This document shows positions 7,799 to 15,435 of a DNA stretch of 21,627 nucleotides, piece by piece. The stretch is from JALRBM01 sp964615445. Its GTDB lineage: Bacteria; Patescibacteriota; Saccharimonadia; Saccharimonadales; Saccharimonadaceae. Every line of letters begins with the position of its first letter. Within the stretch, counting starts at the first letter, position 1. The stretch spans positions 1 through 21,627 of the forward strand of contig CAZTOK010000022.1 of the NCBI GenBank assembly GCA_964615445.1, given 5' to 3'. The notes beneath the pieces are model-generated. The model saw nothing but the letters and a program-made list of their open reading frames with translations, was not told the DNA's origin and searched no databases. The position numbers were made by a program, and so were the translations under genes.

Positions 7799-9161
7799 GA
7801 AAGTTGCTAAGAAAGATCATCCCAAGAGAATATTGATTTATGTACACTACAACAAAGACAATAATCTATCTGAACATGTACTCTATCAGCTTCAAAAAAT
7901 AAAACCCTACTATAGAAAGGTTATTGTCCTTTCAAATTCCAAGCTTGCAAAACTTCCCAGAAATAAACTTGAAAAGTATGCAGATACTATTATTGAGAGA
8001 GAAAATATCGGCTTTGATTTCGCCGCCTGGCGCGATGGCATGTTAAATATTGGTTGGAATGATCTACTGAACTATGACGAGCTCACCATTATGAATGACA
8101 CCTGTTTCGGACCTATTCGGGATATGTCAGAAATATACGGGCGTTTTAGCGAAAATAAGACCATTGATTTCTGGGGAATAACAAATCATCGAGAAGAAGC
8201 GTACGGTATGCCTGGCACAATGACCAGCGAAAATCCATTGGGAGACCCGATTCCAGAATACATACAGACATACTTTGTAACTTTTAAAAATAATGTGATA
8301 CAGTCGAAAGTCTTTCAAGCATTTTGGAATAGCATAGAAGATCAGACTGACATTAAGCAGGCTATCATTCATTACGAAACGCAATTAACTAGGTTATTAG
8401 AAAGTGCTGGCTATGTTAGCGGCGTTTTGGTCGAGACAAAAGATATTGCAATGCCTGACTATGCGCCCTTTCATAATGCCTGTCTCTGGACACCTGGCAT
8501 ATTGTTACCTCTGTCTCCATTTATAAAGAGAAAAGCATTCGTTCGTAATAATTATGCAAGCCAGATCATACTGTCTAACTTTGAAAAGATTGATTATCCT
8601 TTGTCATATATCCTGGACTACATAAAGTCTATCGATCAGCAAGCAGTTACGAAAAATAATGCTAAGTTGATCGTGCTCAGAGGCAACTCCGGCAGCGGAA
8701 AAACAACAATCGCTGACAGATTGAAAAAAGAGCTATTTTATAATGTAATGGTCATCGGCTGGGATACCCTTAGAATAGACATTTTTAATCGATTCGATTA
8801 TCTAAATAGAGATGAGCATATATTTAATACGCTGAACTTATTATGCGAGTATGGCAGAAAAAATAATCTCACAGTTATCTTAGAGGGAATATACCCAACC
8901 AAACAATACCAGACGATCTTAGCTAATCTCTCAAATAGTTTTCCAGAAAGTCATTTCTACTACTTTGATATTTCATTTAAGGAATCACTACGTCGGCATA
9001 ATATGAGGAAAAAGCGATCTGAATTTGGCGTCCAGGAGTTAAAAAAGTGGCACATTCCAAACGATACGATAACCTTTCAGTCGGAGAAGCTAATATCAGA
9101 CAAGATGCAAGAAGATGAAATCGTCGAAATGATACTTAATGACATAAAGACGGCGGCCTAA
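7785..9161 (+). CDS. RgpF-like (rhamnan synthesis F) domain fused to a P-loop kinase
   Basis: This is a 458-aa two-domain protein. Residues about 15-250 resemble the rhamnan synthesis protein F family: ILIYVHYNKDNNLSEHV near 16-32, ENIGFDFAAWRDGM near 73-86, LTIMNDTCFGP near 100-110 and IDFWGIT near 127-133. These proteins belong with glycosyltransferases that extend rhamnose-type cell-wall polysaccharides. Residues about 293-458 form a kinase domain with P-loop LRGNSGSGKTT (298-308), VIGWDTLRIDIF after it, and a mid-domain LEGIYPT, resembling AAA_33/zeta-toxin-like small-molecule kinases. The fusion implies that a sugar is phosphorylated and transferred by one chain. It overlaps the GT8 gene by 14 nt, and a HAD gene follows after 4 nt. 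The domain assignment is by motif; substrates are unknown. Confidence 0.75.
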   Translation: MKELKKVAKKDHPKRILIYVHYNKDNNLSEHVLYQLQKIKPYYRKVIVLSNSKLAKLPRNKLEKYADTIIERENIGFDFAAWRDGMLNIGWNDLLNYDELTIMNDTCFGPIRDMSEIYGRFSENKTIDFWGITNHREEAYGMPGTMTSENPLGDPIPEYIQTYFVTFKNNVIQSKVFQAFWNSIEDQTDIKQAIIHYETQLTRLLESAGYVSGVLVETKDIAMPDYAPFHNACLWTPGILLPLSPFIKRKAFVRNNYASQIILSNFEKIDYPLSYILDYIKSIDQQAVTKNNAKLIVLRGNSGSGKTTIADRLKKELFYNVMVIGWDTLRIDIFNRFDYLNRDEHIFNTLNLLCEYGRKNNLTVILEGIYPTKQYQTILANLSNSFPESHFYYFDISFKESLRRHNMRKKRSEFGVQELKKWHIPNDTITFQSEKLISDKMQEDEIVEMILNDIKTAA

Positions 9162-9165
9162 TAAG

Positions 9166-9888
9166 GTGACTGACATAGGAAAAATAAGGTTAAGTGAATA
9201 TAAGTTAATAATTTTTGATTGGGATGGCACCCTTGTAGACTCTTCGTCTGCTTACGAAATTTGGGACAAGTTATACGTAGAACGATTCTATAATACTAGC
9301 TTGCCCCTTGAATATTTTAGGGATTTAACCAGTAGGGTTAAAAATATTCGGCCTGGTCATTCGGAGAATGAGTATTTTCGCTATCTAGATAAAGAGTTTG
9401 GTAGTGGAAACACTCCAATAGAAGAAATGTGGAGAAATATCTACTCACTTGCTCCAGAGATTCAGGGAACAATCCAATACAAGACTGGAGCTCCTGAAGC
9501 TTTAAGGGCATTAAGATTAGCAACAAAAGCAAAAATTACACTTGCTACAAATTCTGAGCAAAGAGATATCGCATTTTTCTCCTCCAAGGGCTCGAGGACT
9601 GCAAAATATATAGCCCCTAACCAGTACTTCGATAAGGTTATAACCCGAGATGATATAGAAAACCCGAAGCCACACCCAGAATCATTTCAAAAAATGATTG
9701 ACCATTTTTCTATTAATCCACGGGAGACGCTCATATTTGAAGATAGTCTTCATGGACTTACAGCCGCTAAAGGTGTTAATGCTGATGTTGTATTGTTGAG
9801 CGATAATATTCATAGCGTCAAACTGAAAGGAATGGCAGACTACTCTATAGACAGTTGGCAAGAAATCATTGAGTTATTAAAAAGGTAA
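9166..9888 (+). CDS. HAD-superfamily phosphatase/phosphoglucomutase-like hydrolase
   Basis: This 240-aa HAD subfamily IA protein has motif I FDWDGTLVD with nucleophile D18 and acid/base D20, a helical cap (about residues 28-110), motif II LATNS, motif III lysine in NPKPHPESF, and motif IV IFEDSLHGLTAA. It should remove phosphate from a small sugar phosphate or nucleotide, or act as a beta-phosphoglucomutase-like enzyme. The GTG at 9166 is the only reasonable start; no ATG precedes motif I in frame and the ribosome binding site is weak, so translation probably depends on coupling to the RgpF-kinase gene 4 nt upstream. In the operon it may reverse or finish one of the kinase steps. Confidence 0.87.
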   Translation: MTDIGKIRLSEYKLIIFDWDGTLVDSSSAYEIWDKLYVERFYNTSLPLEYFRDLTSRVKNIRPGHSENEYFRYLDKEFGSGNTPIEEMWRNIYSLAPEIQGTIQYKTGAPEALRALRLATKAKITLATNSEQRDIAFFSSKGSRTAKYIAPNQYFDKVITRDDIENPKPHPESFQKMIDHFSINPRETLIFEDSLHGLTAAKGVNADVVLLSDNIHSVKLKGMADYSIDSWQEIIELLKR

Positions 9889-9907
9889 AATCAGGTAGAA
9901 TATAGAA

Positions 9908-10576
9908 ATGGATAAAATTGAAGCCGCAGCAAAAGCACTATTAGATTCTAGCAATGGACATGGTTTTGACCATGTTGAACGTGTACGAGAGCTCGCTCTT
10001 AGGTTTGCAGACAAAGAAAACGCTGATCGAAATATCGTAGAATTAGCAGCCTTACTTCATGATGTCGATGATTACAAATTGTTCGGAGATGAAAACGCTA
10101 AAAACCTAACAAATGCAAATAAAATTCTTGAGGACAATAATATTGACAATAAAACTAGGCAGCAAGTTCTCGAGATCATCAAAACGATGGGGTACAACAA
10201 GCACCTTGAAGGCATTCGTCCAACTACAATCGAGGGGAGAATAGTAAGCGATGCCGACATGTGTGATGCAATTGGCGCTCAAGGTATATTGAGAACACAT
10301 GTATACAATCTCTCCAAAGGAAGCGTATTCTTTGATAAAGCGCTTTTGCCAGAAAATAGCGAAAAGAGCTCACTACAGTATCGCAATATTAAGACACAGC
10401 ATGCTACACAGCATTTCTTTGACAAATTATTAATAATACCTTCGATATTAATGACTAGTTCAGGCAAAGAGGAAGGGGCTAAGCGAATGCGTATCATGAC
10501 TGACTTCCTACGCGAGCTTTTTAGAGAAGAAAACGCTAATGAATGGACTGAATATCTAAATGAATTTTCAAAATAA
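9908..10576 (+). CDS. HD-domain metal-dependent phosphohydrolase
   Basis: This 222-aa HD-superfamily protein has metal ligands visible as H22 in HGFDHVERV, the HD pair H51-D52 in LLHDVDD, and a later aspartate in IVSDADMCDAIGAQG near residues 112-126. Length and motif order resemble the YedJ/YpgQ group, some of which are nucleotide pyrophosphohydrolases or phosphatases. It follows the HAD gene by 19 nt. The ribosome binding site is poor, while a TAGAAT hexamer (9896-9901) lies 6 nt before the ATG, so an extra leaderless start is possible. With NUDIX and HAD it makes a third phosphate-removing enzyme in one operon. Confidence 0.85.
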   Translation: MDKIEAAAKALLDSSNGHGFDHVERVRELALRFADKENADRNIVELAALLHDVDDYKLFGDENAKNLTNANKILEDNNIDNKTRQQVLEIIKTMGYNKHLEGIRPTTIEGRIVSDADMCDAIGAQGILRTHVYNLSKGSVFFDKALLPENSEKSSLQYRNIKTQHATQHFFDKLLIIPSILMTSSGKEEGAKRMRIMTDFLRELFREENANEWTEYLNEFSK

Positions 10577-10736
10577 ACAGCTTCCTTTAACCAATAGACA
10601 GCTTGTTATCTTCGGTAGCATCGGAGCAAGTATTCTAGGCATCATCCTCGTTTCTGAGCTACATAAAATTTATACGATCAAGAGTTTTGGATTGAACATA
10701 CTGATAAATTCACCGAAAAAGAACTACAAGAATTAA
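10560..10736 (+). CDS. Small putative single-pass membrane peptide (58 aa)
   Basis: ATG 10560 opens a 58-codon frame that overlaps the end of the HD gene by 17 nt and stops at TAA 10734-10736. Residues about 15-33 (LVIFGSIGASILGIILVSE) would make one transmembrane helix, preceded by MNFQNKQLPLTNRQ and followed by a lysine-rich tail (NSPKKNYKN), suggesting a cytoplasmic C-terminus. The ribosome binding site is weak, so expression would rely on coupling to the HD gene. I know no family for it; it could be a chance frame. The helix and the tight overlap with the operon are the arguments in its favour. Confidence 0.4.
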   Translation: MNFQNKQLPLTNRQLVIFGSIGASILGIILVSELHKIYTIKSFGLNILINSPKKNYKN

Positions 10737-10766
10737 CTTGCTGGATAGCAATAGCCAGAGGGATAA

Positions 10767-11690
10767 CTAGACCAGCGATGACTGAGACATAGAAACACTT
10801 GGAGTTGCATCTTCAATACGCTGGGTGATTGATTGTAGAGTCTGTTGATTAACCGAACCATTGATGTCAAATATATCAATCGATACTTTTTCACCACCCG
10901 TAACCTTTAACACCCCAAGCCCAGCAGACTGTAGCTGAGTTAAAGCATCTCTCACGGTTTGCACTAACTGTCGCCGATATGTACCGTCCAACTTGTCCCA
11001 AATATCAATTGTTGCGTAACTTTCCTTAGCTAGGTTTGCAATAGTAAATTCATATATATTATCAGAGTTTTTATTCTTACGACTTGCAGCCATTGTAAGC
11101 TGAACTAATTTCGGAAGACAAATTGAGTTAACGATCGTGTGATTCGTCTTAGGACTAAACCTAACATAATTCACAAGTTGATCGATTGATTTAATCTTCA
11201 GATCAATTTCGGAGCTAAAGACACTATTGAGACGACTATGTTTGAATGCGCTCGAGCTATTGAAGCGAGATAACTTACAATTATCCATATCAAGTGTAAT
11301 CACTGGAAAATCAGTACCAATCGTCTTAAGTGAATCGCTAATATGCCGCTCATTTGCCCCGTTGCCTTGATAAGCAACGTCTATCGTCATGGATTTACGC
11401 TCTCTGTGTGACGGCAAGGTAGCCGCAAACGAATCCACATTTAATGCCTGGTAAGCATTTGCCTGACTTTCGTTCAGATCTGTCGTAGTAATATCTTTAA
11501 CCTCTAATGCCCACGCTATATTGTAGTGCTTCGAAAAAAGCACTATATCGATGGGGAAAGTAGATCCGTTACCACTTCGTACTTTTTCCTCTATAAATTG
11601 CTCCGTAAAGCGCAGGTCTTTAATCGGAGTTTTAAGATCTCCTTTTACGAGATTTATATAAAGATTTGTAATAACAGTATCGAAATCCAT
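10767..11690 (-). CDS. Putative PD-(D/E)XK-type nuclease
   Basis: This is a 307-aa protein. The segment FPIDIVLFSKHYNIAWALEV followed by KD places Asp48 about 15 residues before Glu63-x-Lys65, with Gln76 and Tyr80 after it. This is the D...ExK...Q-x3-Y pattern of PD-(D/E)XK nucleases, so it may cut DNA or RNA with a metal ion. The rest (for example a C-terminal wing-like part, TYRRQLVQTVRDALTQLQSA) might bind nucleic acid, but I do not recognise a family. Its ATG shares the last A of the stop of the upstream 380-aa gene (TAATG), so the pair is co-translated. The gene converges with the plus-strand operon ending at 10736. A two-component defence or maintenance role is inference. Confidence 0.6.
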   Translation of the reverse strand: MDFDTVITNLYINLVKGDLKTPIKDLRFTEQFIEEKVRSGNGSTFPIDIVLFSKHYNIAWALEVKDITTTDLNESQANAYQALNVDSFAATLPSHRERKSMTIDVAYQGNGANERHISDSLKTIGTDFPVITLDMDNCKLSRFNSSSAFKHSRLNSVFSSEIDLKIKSIDQLVNYVRFSPKTNHTIVNSICLPKLVQLTMAASRKNKNSDNIYEFTIANLAKESYATIDIWDKLDGTYRRQLVQTVRDALTQLQSAGLGVLKVTGGEKVSIDIFDINGSVNQQTLQSITQRIEDATPSVSMSQSSLV

Positions 11691-12832
11691 TAAGAAGCCT
11701 CCGGTATAATACTCAGGTGAATTTCGTTTTCTTCTTTATCCACCAAAGAAATACCGGAACCTAAATGCTGCTGTAATAATGTTGTTAATCTCAAGATAGT
11801 GTTGCCGCAAACACCCTTCTGTAAAAGCACAACAATTCTATCCTTATAAACATCTGCCGTAAAAATCTCATTAATGTGCATATCAAGTACTTCGTATCGT
11901 GTAAATTCATCATTCTTAACTGAGTTAACGCCCCAAAGCTTAAATGGCTGCTTACCCGAAAAGAGTCGCTTTGCAAATCCATCTAAATCTTCGATTGGTC
12001 TACGGAGTTTAAAGAATAGCCGCTCCCCATGAATTGCATGATCGTGATAATGAACGGAGTAATTTTTTTCAATAACATCAACGACTAACTTCCGATACGA
12101 CTCAAGAATCCGTTGGGTAATCTCGTGATGTGCTCGAAACGACTTACCTAAAGATGTAATCCTGCCCGAATATGTAACATCATCTATAATTGCGTCATCT
12201 TCAATGTTGGTATCGAATCGCTTCTTAATGCGCATATTCGTTAACGCAAATTCGTCACTTAGCTCCACGTCTGTTTGAATCAGTTGCAGCAATCTCTTCG
12301 TATGCCCCCATGATTTAAAGCTAAGACTCCTAAATAAAGGATTGTCGTCAAGCCGCTGATCGGACCCTGCTACGAAGAAAGAATTATTGAATTTTCCACC
12401 ATAGCCTTTAAAAGAGCCTAGTCTATCTAAACCAGACATAAACTCCTGCGGGAGCCAAGACTGATCAATTGTTGAATCATCAGTTAATCGTGCAATAATC
12501 TTGTCAAAGGATTCACTTTTCATAAAAGAGTAGAGTATAACAAATCGTTCGTCTAGTGCATCGACATAAATATGATCGAGATCACTATCTGCCTGTATAC
12601 AATAAAATCTCTCGTCATCCAATGGAGTAAGGGAGGTTTTGCGTACTAAGTCTCCAACCCTTTCCAGGTATGAGTTAAAGGTACTTTCAACACTGTCATT
12701 ATCACTATCAATTTCAAGTATCTGAGTTTTAAGCCAGCCCGATCGAGTTTTGTTCTCATCGATATACTCTTCAATATACCCGGAGAGTCGATCACCGAAC
12801 TGTTCAACAAGTTCCTTCCTTGTTTGGATCAT
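11690..12832 (-). CDS. Uncharacterised 380-aa protein coupled to nuclease-like gene
   Basis: I do not recognise this protein. It is acidic, has no membrane segment or signal peptide, and shows no obvious P-loop or catalytic motif. The central region has FKGYGGKFNNSFFVAGSDQR and the end is rich in hydrophobic strands (RIVVLLQKGVCGNTILRLTT, ISLVDKEENEIHLSII). A histidine cluster HYHDHAIHGERLFF near residues 263-276 may bind a metal. It has a Shine-Dalgarno AAGAAGG 11 nt before its ATG and is stop-start coupled to the nuclease-like gene, so the two products probably act together, with this one as the sensor or effector partner. That is inference from context only. Confidence 0.6.
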   Translation of the reverse strand: MIQTRKELVEQFGDRLSGYIEEYIDENKTRSGWLKTQILEIDSDNDSVESTFNSYLERVGDLVRKTSLTPLDDERFYCIQADSDLDHIYVDALDERFVILYSFMKSESFDKIIARLTDDSTIDQSWLPQEFMSGLDRLGSFKGYGGKFNNSFFVAGSDQRLDDNPLFRSLSFKSWGHTKRLLQLIQTDVELSDEFALTNMRIKKRFDTNIEDDAIIDDVTYSGRITSLGKSFRAHHEITQRILESYRKLVVDVIEKNYSVHYHDHAIHGERLFFKLRRPIEDLDGFAKRLFSGKQPFKLWGVNSVKNDEFTRYEVLDMHINEIFTADVYKDRIVVLLQKGVCGNTILRLTTLLQQHLGSGISLVDKEENEIHLSIIPEAS

Positions 12833-12854
12833 TGTGGCAACAACCTTCTTTCAT

Positions 12855-12881
12855 TATGTATTTTACACTACATATGTAAAA
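12855..12881. promoter_or_regulatory. Overlapping inverted repeats upstream of the two-gene nuclease operon
   Basis: Two nested symmetries lie 23-49 bp upstream of the ATG at 12832: TATGTA (12855-12860) with TACATA (12869-12874), and TTTTAC (12861-12866) with GTAAAA (12876-12881). On the minus strand the stretch also offers a TAAAAT -10-like hexamer. This is a probable promoter/operator of the pair; the binding protein is unknown. Confidence 0.4.
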
Positions 12882-12963
12882 GTTTGCAGGTATAACTACG
12901 GGCATTTTTTTACTTTGCCTTATATCATCGACCATAATCGCAGTATAGCACTTGCATACGAAT

Positions 12964-13707
12964 CTATAGGATGTCACACACATGAATACCAGCTAAATAC
13001 CGCAGCTCATGAGAATTAATATCGTTTTCGAACTTCAATAGTTGCTTATCCATTCTCTTCTTCAGGGTTTTATTATCACAAATAAGAACAACTGTCGGGA
13101 GTACGGTTCCGGTGTCTTCCCATTCTCCTGTCTCGGAATACTCCATGTAATGTTTGAATTTACGAGCAGAAATAAAGAAGGGTCGGTGAGCTTCTAGCAG
13201 CTCGATGAAATACTGTATTTCTTTATTTTCCTTTTGGATGCGAACGTATGCATCAGGCAAAGGTTTTGGAAAATATTCGTATTTACCTAGCTGGCTCTTT
13301 GTAAAGAAGCGGAGACTTTCTCCATACTTAGCTTTTAGTTCGCAGTAAGTACTGAACACGGCGAGGCTGTGATTGATAAACTGTTCGGAAGCAGATTTAT
13401 CTTTGTAAATATTATGAAGCACTGCGTCATCGTACTTATCCTCGATCCGTCGAAGAGCTTTGATTCCTTTTGGCAACAAGAAGTATGAGGCATGCTTTCC
13501 GAGCAGCCTATAAGTAGGTTCATAGTGACGACCTATATATTCTTGATCGAGCAATACTTTCAATCGTTCATTCATTTTATTTTTAGTTTTTACATTTAAG
13601 GCTTTTGCAAGTAGATCGGTAGTGCCAAAACGAAAACGATAGAGAGTGTCGAGTATGGAAAGTTGTTTAGTATTAAGGCGCTTATTATTAGCCAGAGTTA
13701 AGGTCAT
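12964..13707 (-). CDS. Replication-relaxation (Replic_Relax) family protein
   Basis: This 247-aa protein opens with a winged-helix region (RLNTKQLSILDTLYRFRFGT, then TDLLAKALNVKTKNKMNERL) and continues with a YFLLPKGIKALRRIE segment and a later IQYFIELLEAHRPF strand. This is the plan of Replic_Relax proteins, DNA-binding proteins found on plasmids and integrated elements, and common in Saccharibacteria. The frame continues 17 codons upstream, but ATG 13707 is preferred because residues before it lie partly inside the inserted transposon and because TATACT (13714-13719) stands 6 nt upstream, the same spacing as at other genes here. The transposon end is 19 bp upstream, so the present -35 region is transposon sequence; expression may be changed. 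Confidence 0.75.
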   Translation of the reverse strand: MTLTLANNKRLNTKQLSILDTLYRFRFGTTDLLAKALNVKTKNKMNERLKVLLDQEYIGRHYEPTYRLLGKHASYFLLPKGIKALRRIEDKYDDAVLHNIYKDKSASEQFINHSLAVFSTYCELKAKYGESLRFFTKSQLGKYEYFPKPLPDAYVRIQKENKEIQYFIELLEAHRPFFISARKFKHYMEYSETGEWEDTGTVLPTVVLICDNKTLKKRMDKQLLKFENDINSHELRYLAGIHVCDIL

Positions 13708-13717
13708 GTAGCTAGTA

Positions 13718-13725
13718 TAGAATAT
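13718..13725. repeat. Left 8-bp target-site duplication
   Basis: TAGAATAT lies immediately outside the left inverted repeat and is repeated exactly, in the same orientation, at 19055-19062 outside the right one. An 8-bp duplication is the expected length for IS1595-family transposition. Confidence 0.85.
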
Positions 13726-13750
13726 CGCGCCTATATACTTCATAGACCCA
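13726..13750. repeat. Left terminal inverted repeat of the IS1595-type transposon
   Basis: It starts CGCGCCTATATACTTCATAG and continues ACCCA. It is the reverse complement of 19030-19054 at 23 of 25 positions. The two differences turn the TTGACA of the right end into TTCATA. Confidence 0.85.
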
Positions 13751-13760
13751 ACTTTCAAAA

Positions 13761-14570
13761 TTATCTTGGTAGGACGACAAATGACTCCATGACATCCGCG
13801 AGTCTCGTTTGCTCCGCTCCATATTTCGTGTCATCTTGAGCCTCGTCGCGAGCAATTTTAATGACTAGATTAAGCGTCCTGCTTAGGCTGATAAATGAGA
13901 TTGTTAGAGCGAGGTCAGGATATTCGTCACGTAACAGCTTTGTGCCCTGATTAGCCAAAAACCAAATAATGAATGCATTGTGATGAATAATGGCTGAGGC
14001 CGTGTCGTAGGTTTGAGTCATAAATTGCAGGTTCTTTTTGTCTCCCGCTTCACTCGGAATGCCAGCTTTAGTAATCAGCTCATTTAAGCTTACTTTTGTC
14101 CAAGTGCGAAAATAGTCGTCGGCATCAAATGGCTCTCTAGCATGTTTCCTTCGCAAGAATTTATGCTTATGTTGCTCGAAGCCTTTATTTACCTGATCTA
14201 GTATAGTTTTAACCTCTTCAGGATTGCCGAGATCAAATCCCCAATCGTTCATTGTCTGTATAGATGAATAATGCTCGATATGCGGATGACTATTAAAGTC
14301 ATCGAGGCGTTGGGGCAACTCGGAATGATCGCTATCTAGATAGAGTAGATGCAAATAGTCTTCAATAAGTATGCGAGATAACGCTAACGCGCCTAAGCCG
14401 TCGCTGTTTGTGGAGGTAATACTTACAATGTCTGTTGCGATTGAGCGATCTTTGCGTAACGTACCTACAGCAACCGAAAGTAATGACATTTGCTTGCTCT
14501 GTTTTCCGAATGTATCAAAATCATCAATGAGCTGAATTAGTTGGGTAAGTTGATTCTGTCTCTCCCCCAT
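13761..14570 (-). CDS. DUF5677-like protein (transposon passenger)
   Basis: This 269-aa helical protein has RILIEDYLHLLYLDSD near residues 66-81 and a later TYDTASAIIHHNAFIIWFLA near 187-206. The arginine-glutamate helix and the late histidine pair resemble DUF5677-type proteins, some of which have a HEPN-like layout, but the classic R-x4-6-H RNase motif is not clear. It lies 12 nt after the nucleotidyltransferase gene in the same direction and ends just inside the left transposon end. A nucleotidyltransferase paired with a helical HEPN-like protein recalls minimal nucleotidyltransferase/HEPN toxin-antitoxin modules; this is inference. No Shine-Dalgarno is seen. Confidence 0.55.
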   Translation of the reverse strand: MGERQNQLTQLIQLIDDFDTFGKQSKQMSLLSVAVGTLRKDRSIATDIVSITSTNSDGLGALALSRILIEDYLHLLYLDSDHSELPQRLDDFNSHPHIEHYSSIQTMNDWGFDLGNPEEVKTILDQVNKGFEQHKHKFLRRKHAREPFDADDYFRTWTKVSLNELITKAGIPSEAGDKKNLQFMTQTYDTASAIIHHNAFIIWFLANQGTKLLRDEYPDLALTISFISLSRTLNLVIKIARDEAQDDTKYGAEQTRLADVMESFVVLPR

Positions 14571-14582
14571 AATACGGCAGAC

Positions 14583-15122
14583 CTAGCTATTGCGCCGTTT
14601 ACTACGTTCTATAATCTCTTCATTGCTAATCGGCGGCGTATTTGCCATACTCCTCACAACTTCAGTAAAGTCCGCATCAGTATTTGGCGTTATCTTTTGC
14701 TCTGCCAAGTACTCCTCGATAAGCTTCACGTCGTCAATATCCTTTTGTCGAACGTTATCGTCTAGTAGCCAGCTTTTCTTAACTGCCAGCAAGAAGTCCA
14801 AGCTTATGTAGCGTACTTCGTCAACAGCGACCGATTGCTCAATAAGATCACTTAACGTCTGATCTTTCCCAAGTACTCCCCAGTAGGTATTAACCTCAAA
14901 ACTATCATCTACAAGCACAGATCGTCCGTAGTGTTGTTCTTCTCGAAAGCGACCCTCATCTCTTAGACGAGCGTATGTTTCTTCGTCTACAACGACATCA
15001 ATATCGCCGCTTTTCCTTATTCCTAAAGCGTTCAGTATCCCAGAACCAATCACGACTGAGTTACGCGCATTTAATCCCAGTGTTGCAAGTTTATTTTTGA
15101 AATCCGAGTTGAATTTATCCAT
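14583..15122 (-). CDS. Nucleotidyltransferase-fold protein (transposon passenger)
   Basis: This 179-aa protein has the DNA-polymerase-beta-like nucleotidyltransferase signature SVVIGSGILNALGIRKSGDI: GSG at 26-28 and, after 11 residues, D40-I-D42 (DIDVVVD), which would bind metal and NTP. The remainder (YISLDFLLAVKKSWLLDD, then KDIDDVKLIEEYL) matches the helical ends of small stand-alone transferases that modify proteins, RNA or drugs. An extended -10 (TG-T-TATACT) stands 6 nt before the ATG, so the mRNA may be leaderless and separately promoted. The DUF5677-like gene follows after 12 nt. The pair may form a toxin-antitoxin or defence unit; the substrate is not known. Confidence 0.7.
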   Translation of the reverse strand: MDKFNSDFKNKLATLGLNARNSVVIGSGILNALGIRKSGDIDVVVDEETYARLRDEGRFREEQHYGRSVLVDDSFEVNTYWGVLGKDQTLSDLIEQSVAVDEVRYISLDFLLAVKKSWLLDDNVRQKDIDDVKLIEEYLAEQKITPNTDADFTEVVRSMANTPPISNEEIIERSKRRNS

Positions 15123-15183
15123 AGCGCAAGTATAACAGATGGGTAGGTTGTAGGTGGCATAGTGATGACACCACTATGCTGAT

Positions 15184-15414
15184 CTACCGCACGCCCTCAA
15201 ACAACTCTTTAATCTCTACACCAAGCGCCTGTGCAAGTTTGCGTAAAGTCGAAAGACGCACAAACTTCGTGCCCCCTTCAATAAAGGCAATGGTCGTCAC
15301 ATGCGAATCAATCTTTGCCGCAAGTTGCTCCTGCGTTAAGCCACGCTTACGTCGTAGTTCCGCAACCCGCTTACCAAATGCTCGCATGAGAGTTTTTTCT
15401 TGTGTATCAGCCAT
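15184..15414 (-). CDS. Xre-family helix-turn-helix regulator (transposon passenger)
   Basis: This 76-aa protein is a single HTH_3 domain: FGKRVAELRRKRGLTQEQLA, the recognition helix VTTIAFIEGG, and a LSTLRKLAQALGVEIKELF end. ATG 15414 was chosen over the TTG at 15420. It is divergent from the RadC-like gene, and three TAGAC-based repeats fill the gap, the likely operators of this repressor. The nucleotidyltransferase/DUF5677 pair lies downstream after 61 bp with its own -10, so the regulator may control the pair, the RadC gene, or all of them. Confidence 0.87.
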   Translation of the reverse strand: MADTQEKTLMRAFGKRVAELRRKRGLTQEQLAAKIDSHVTTIAFIEGGTKFVRLSTLRKLAQALGVEIKELFEGVR

Positions 15415-15435
15415 ATACAACTAGAGTAAAAGCAT

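Noticed and set aside
2195..10576. A phage-type DNA hypermodification cluster
   Set aside because: P-loop kinases and glycosyltransferases fit, but no thymidylate synthase-like, TET/JBP or DNA-binding modification enzyme is present; kept only as a remote alternative.
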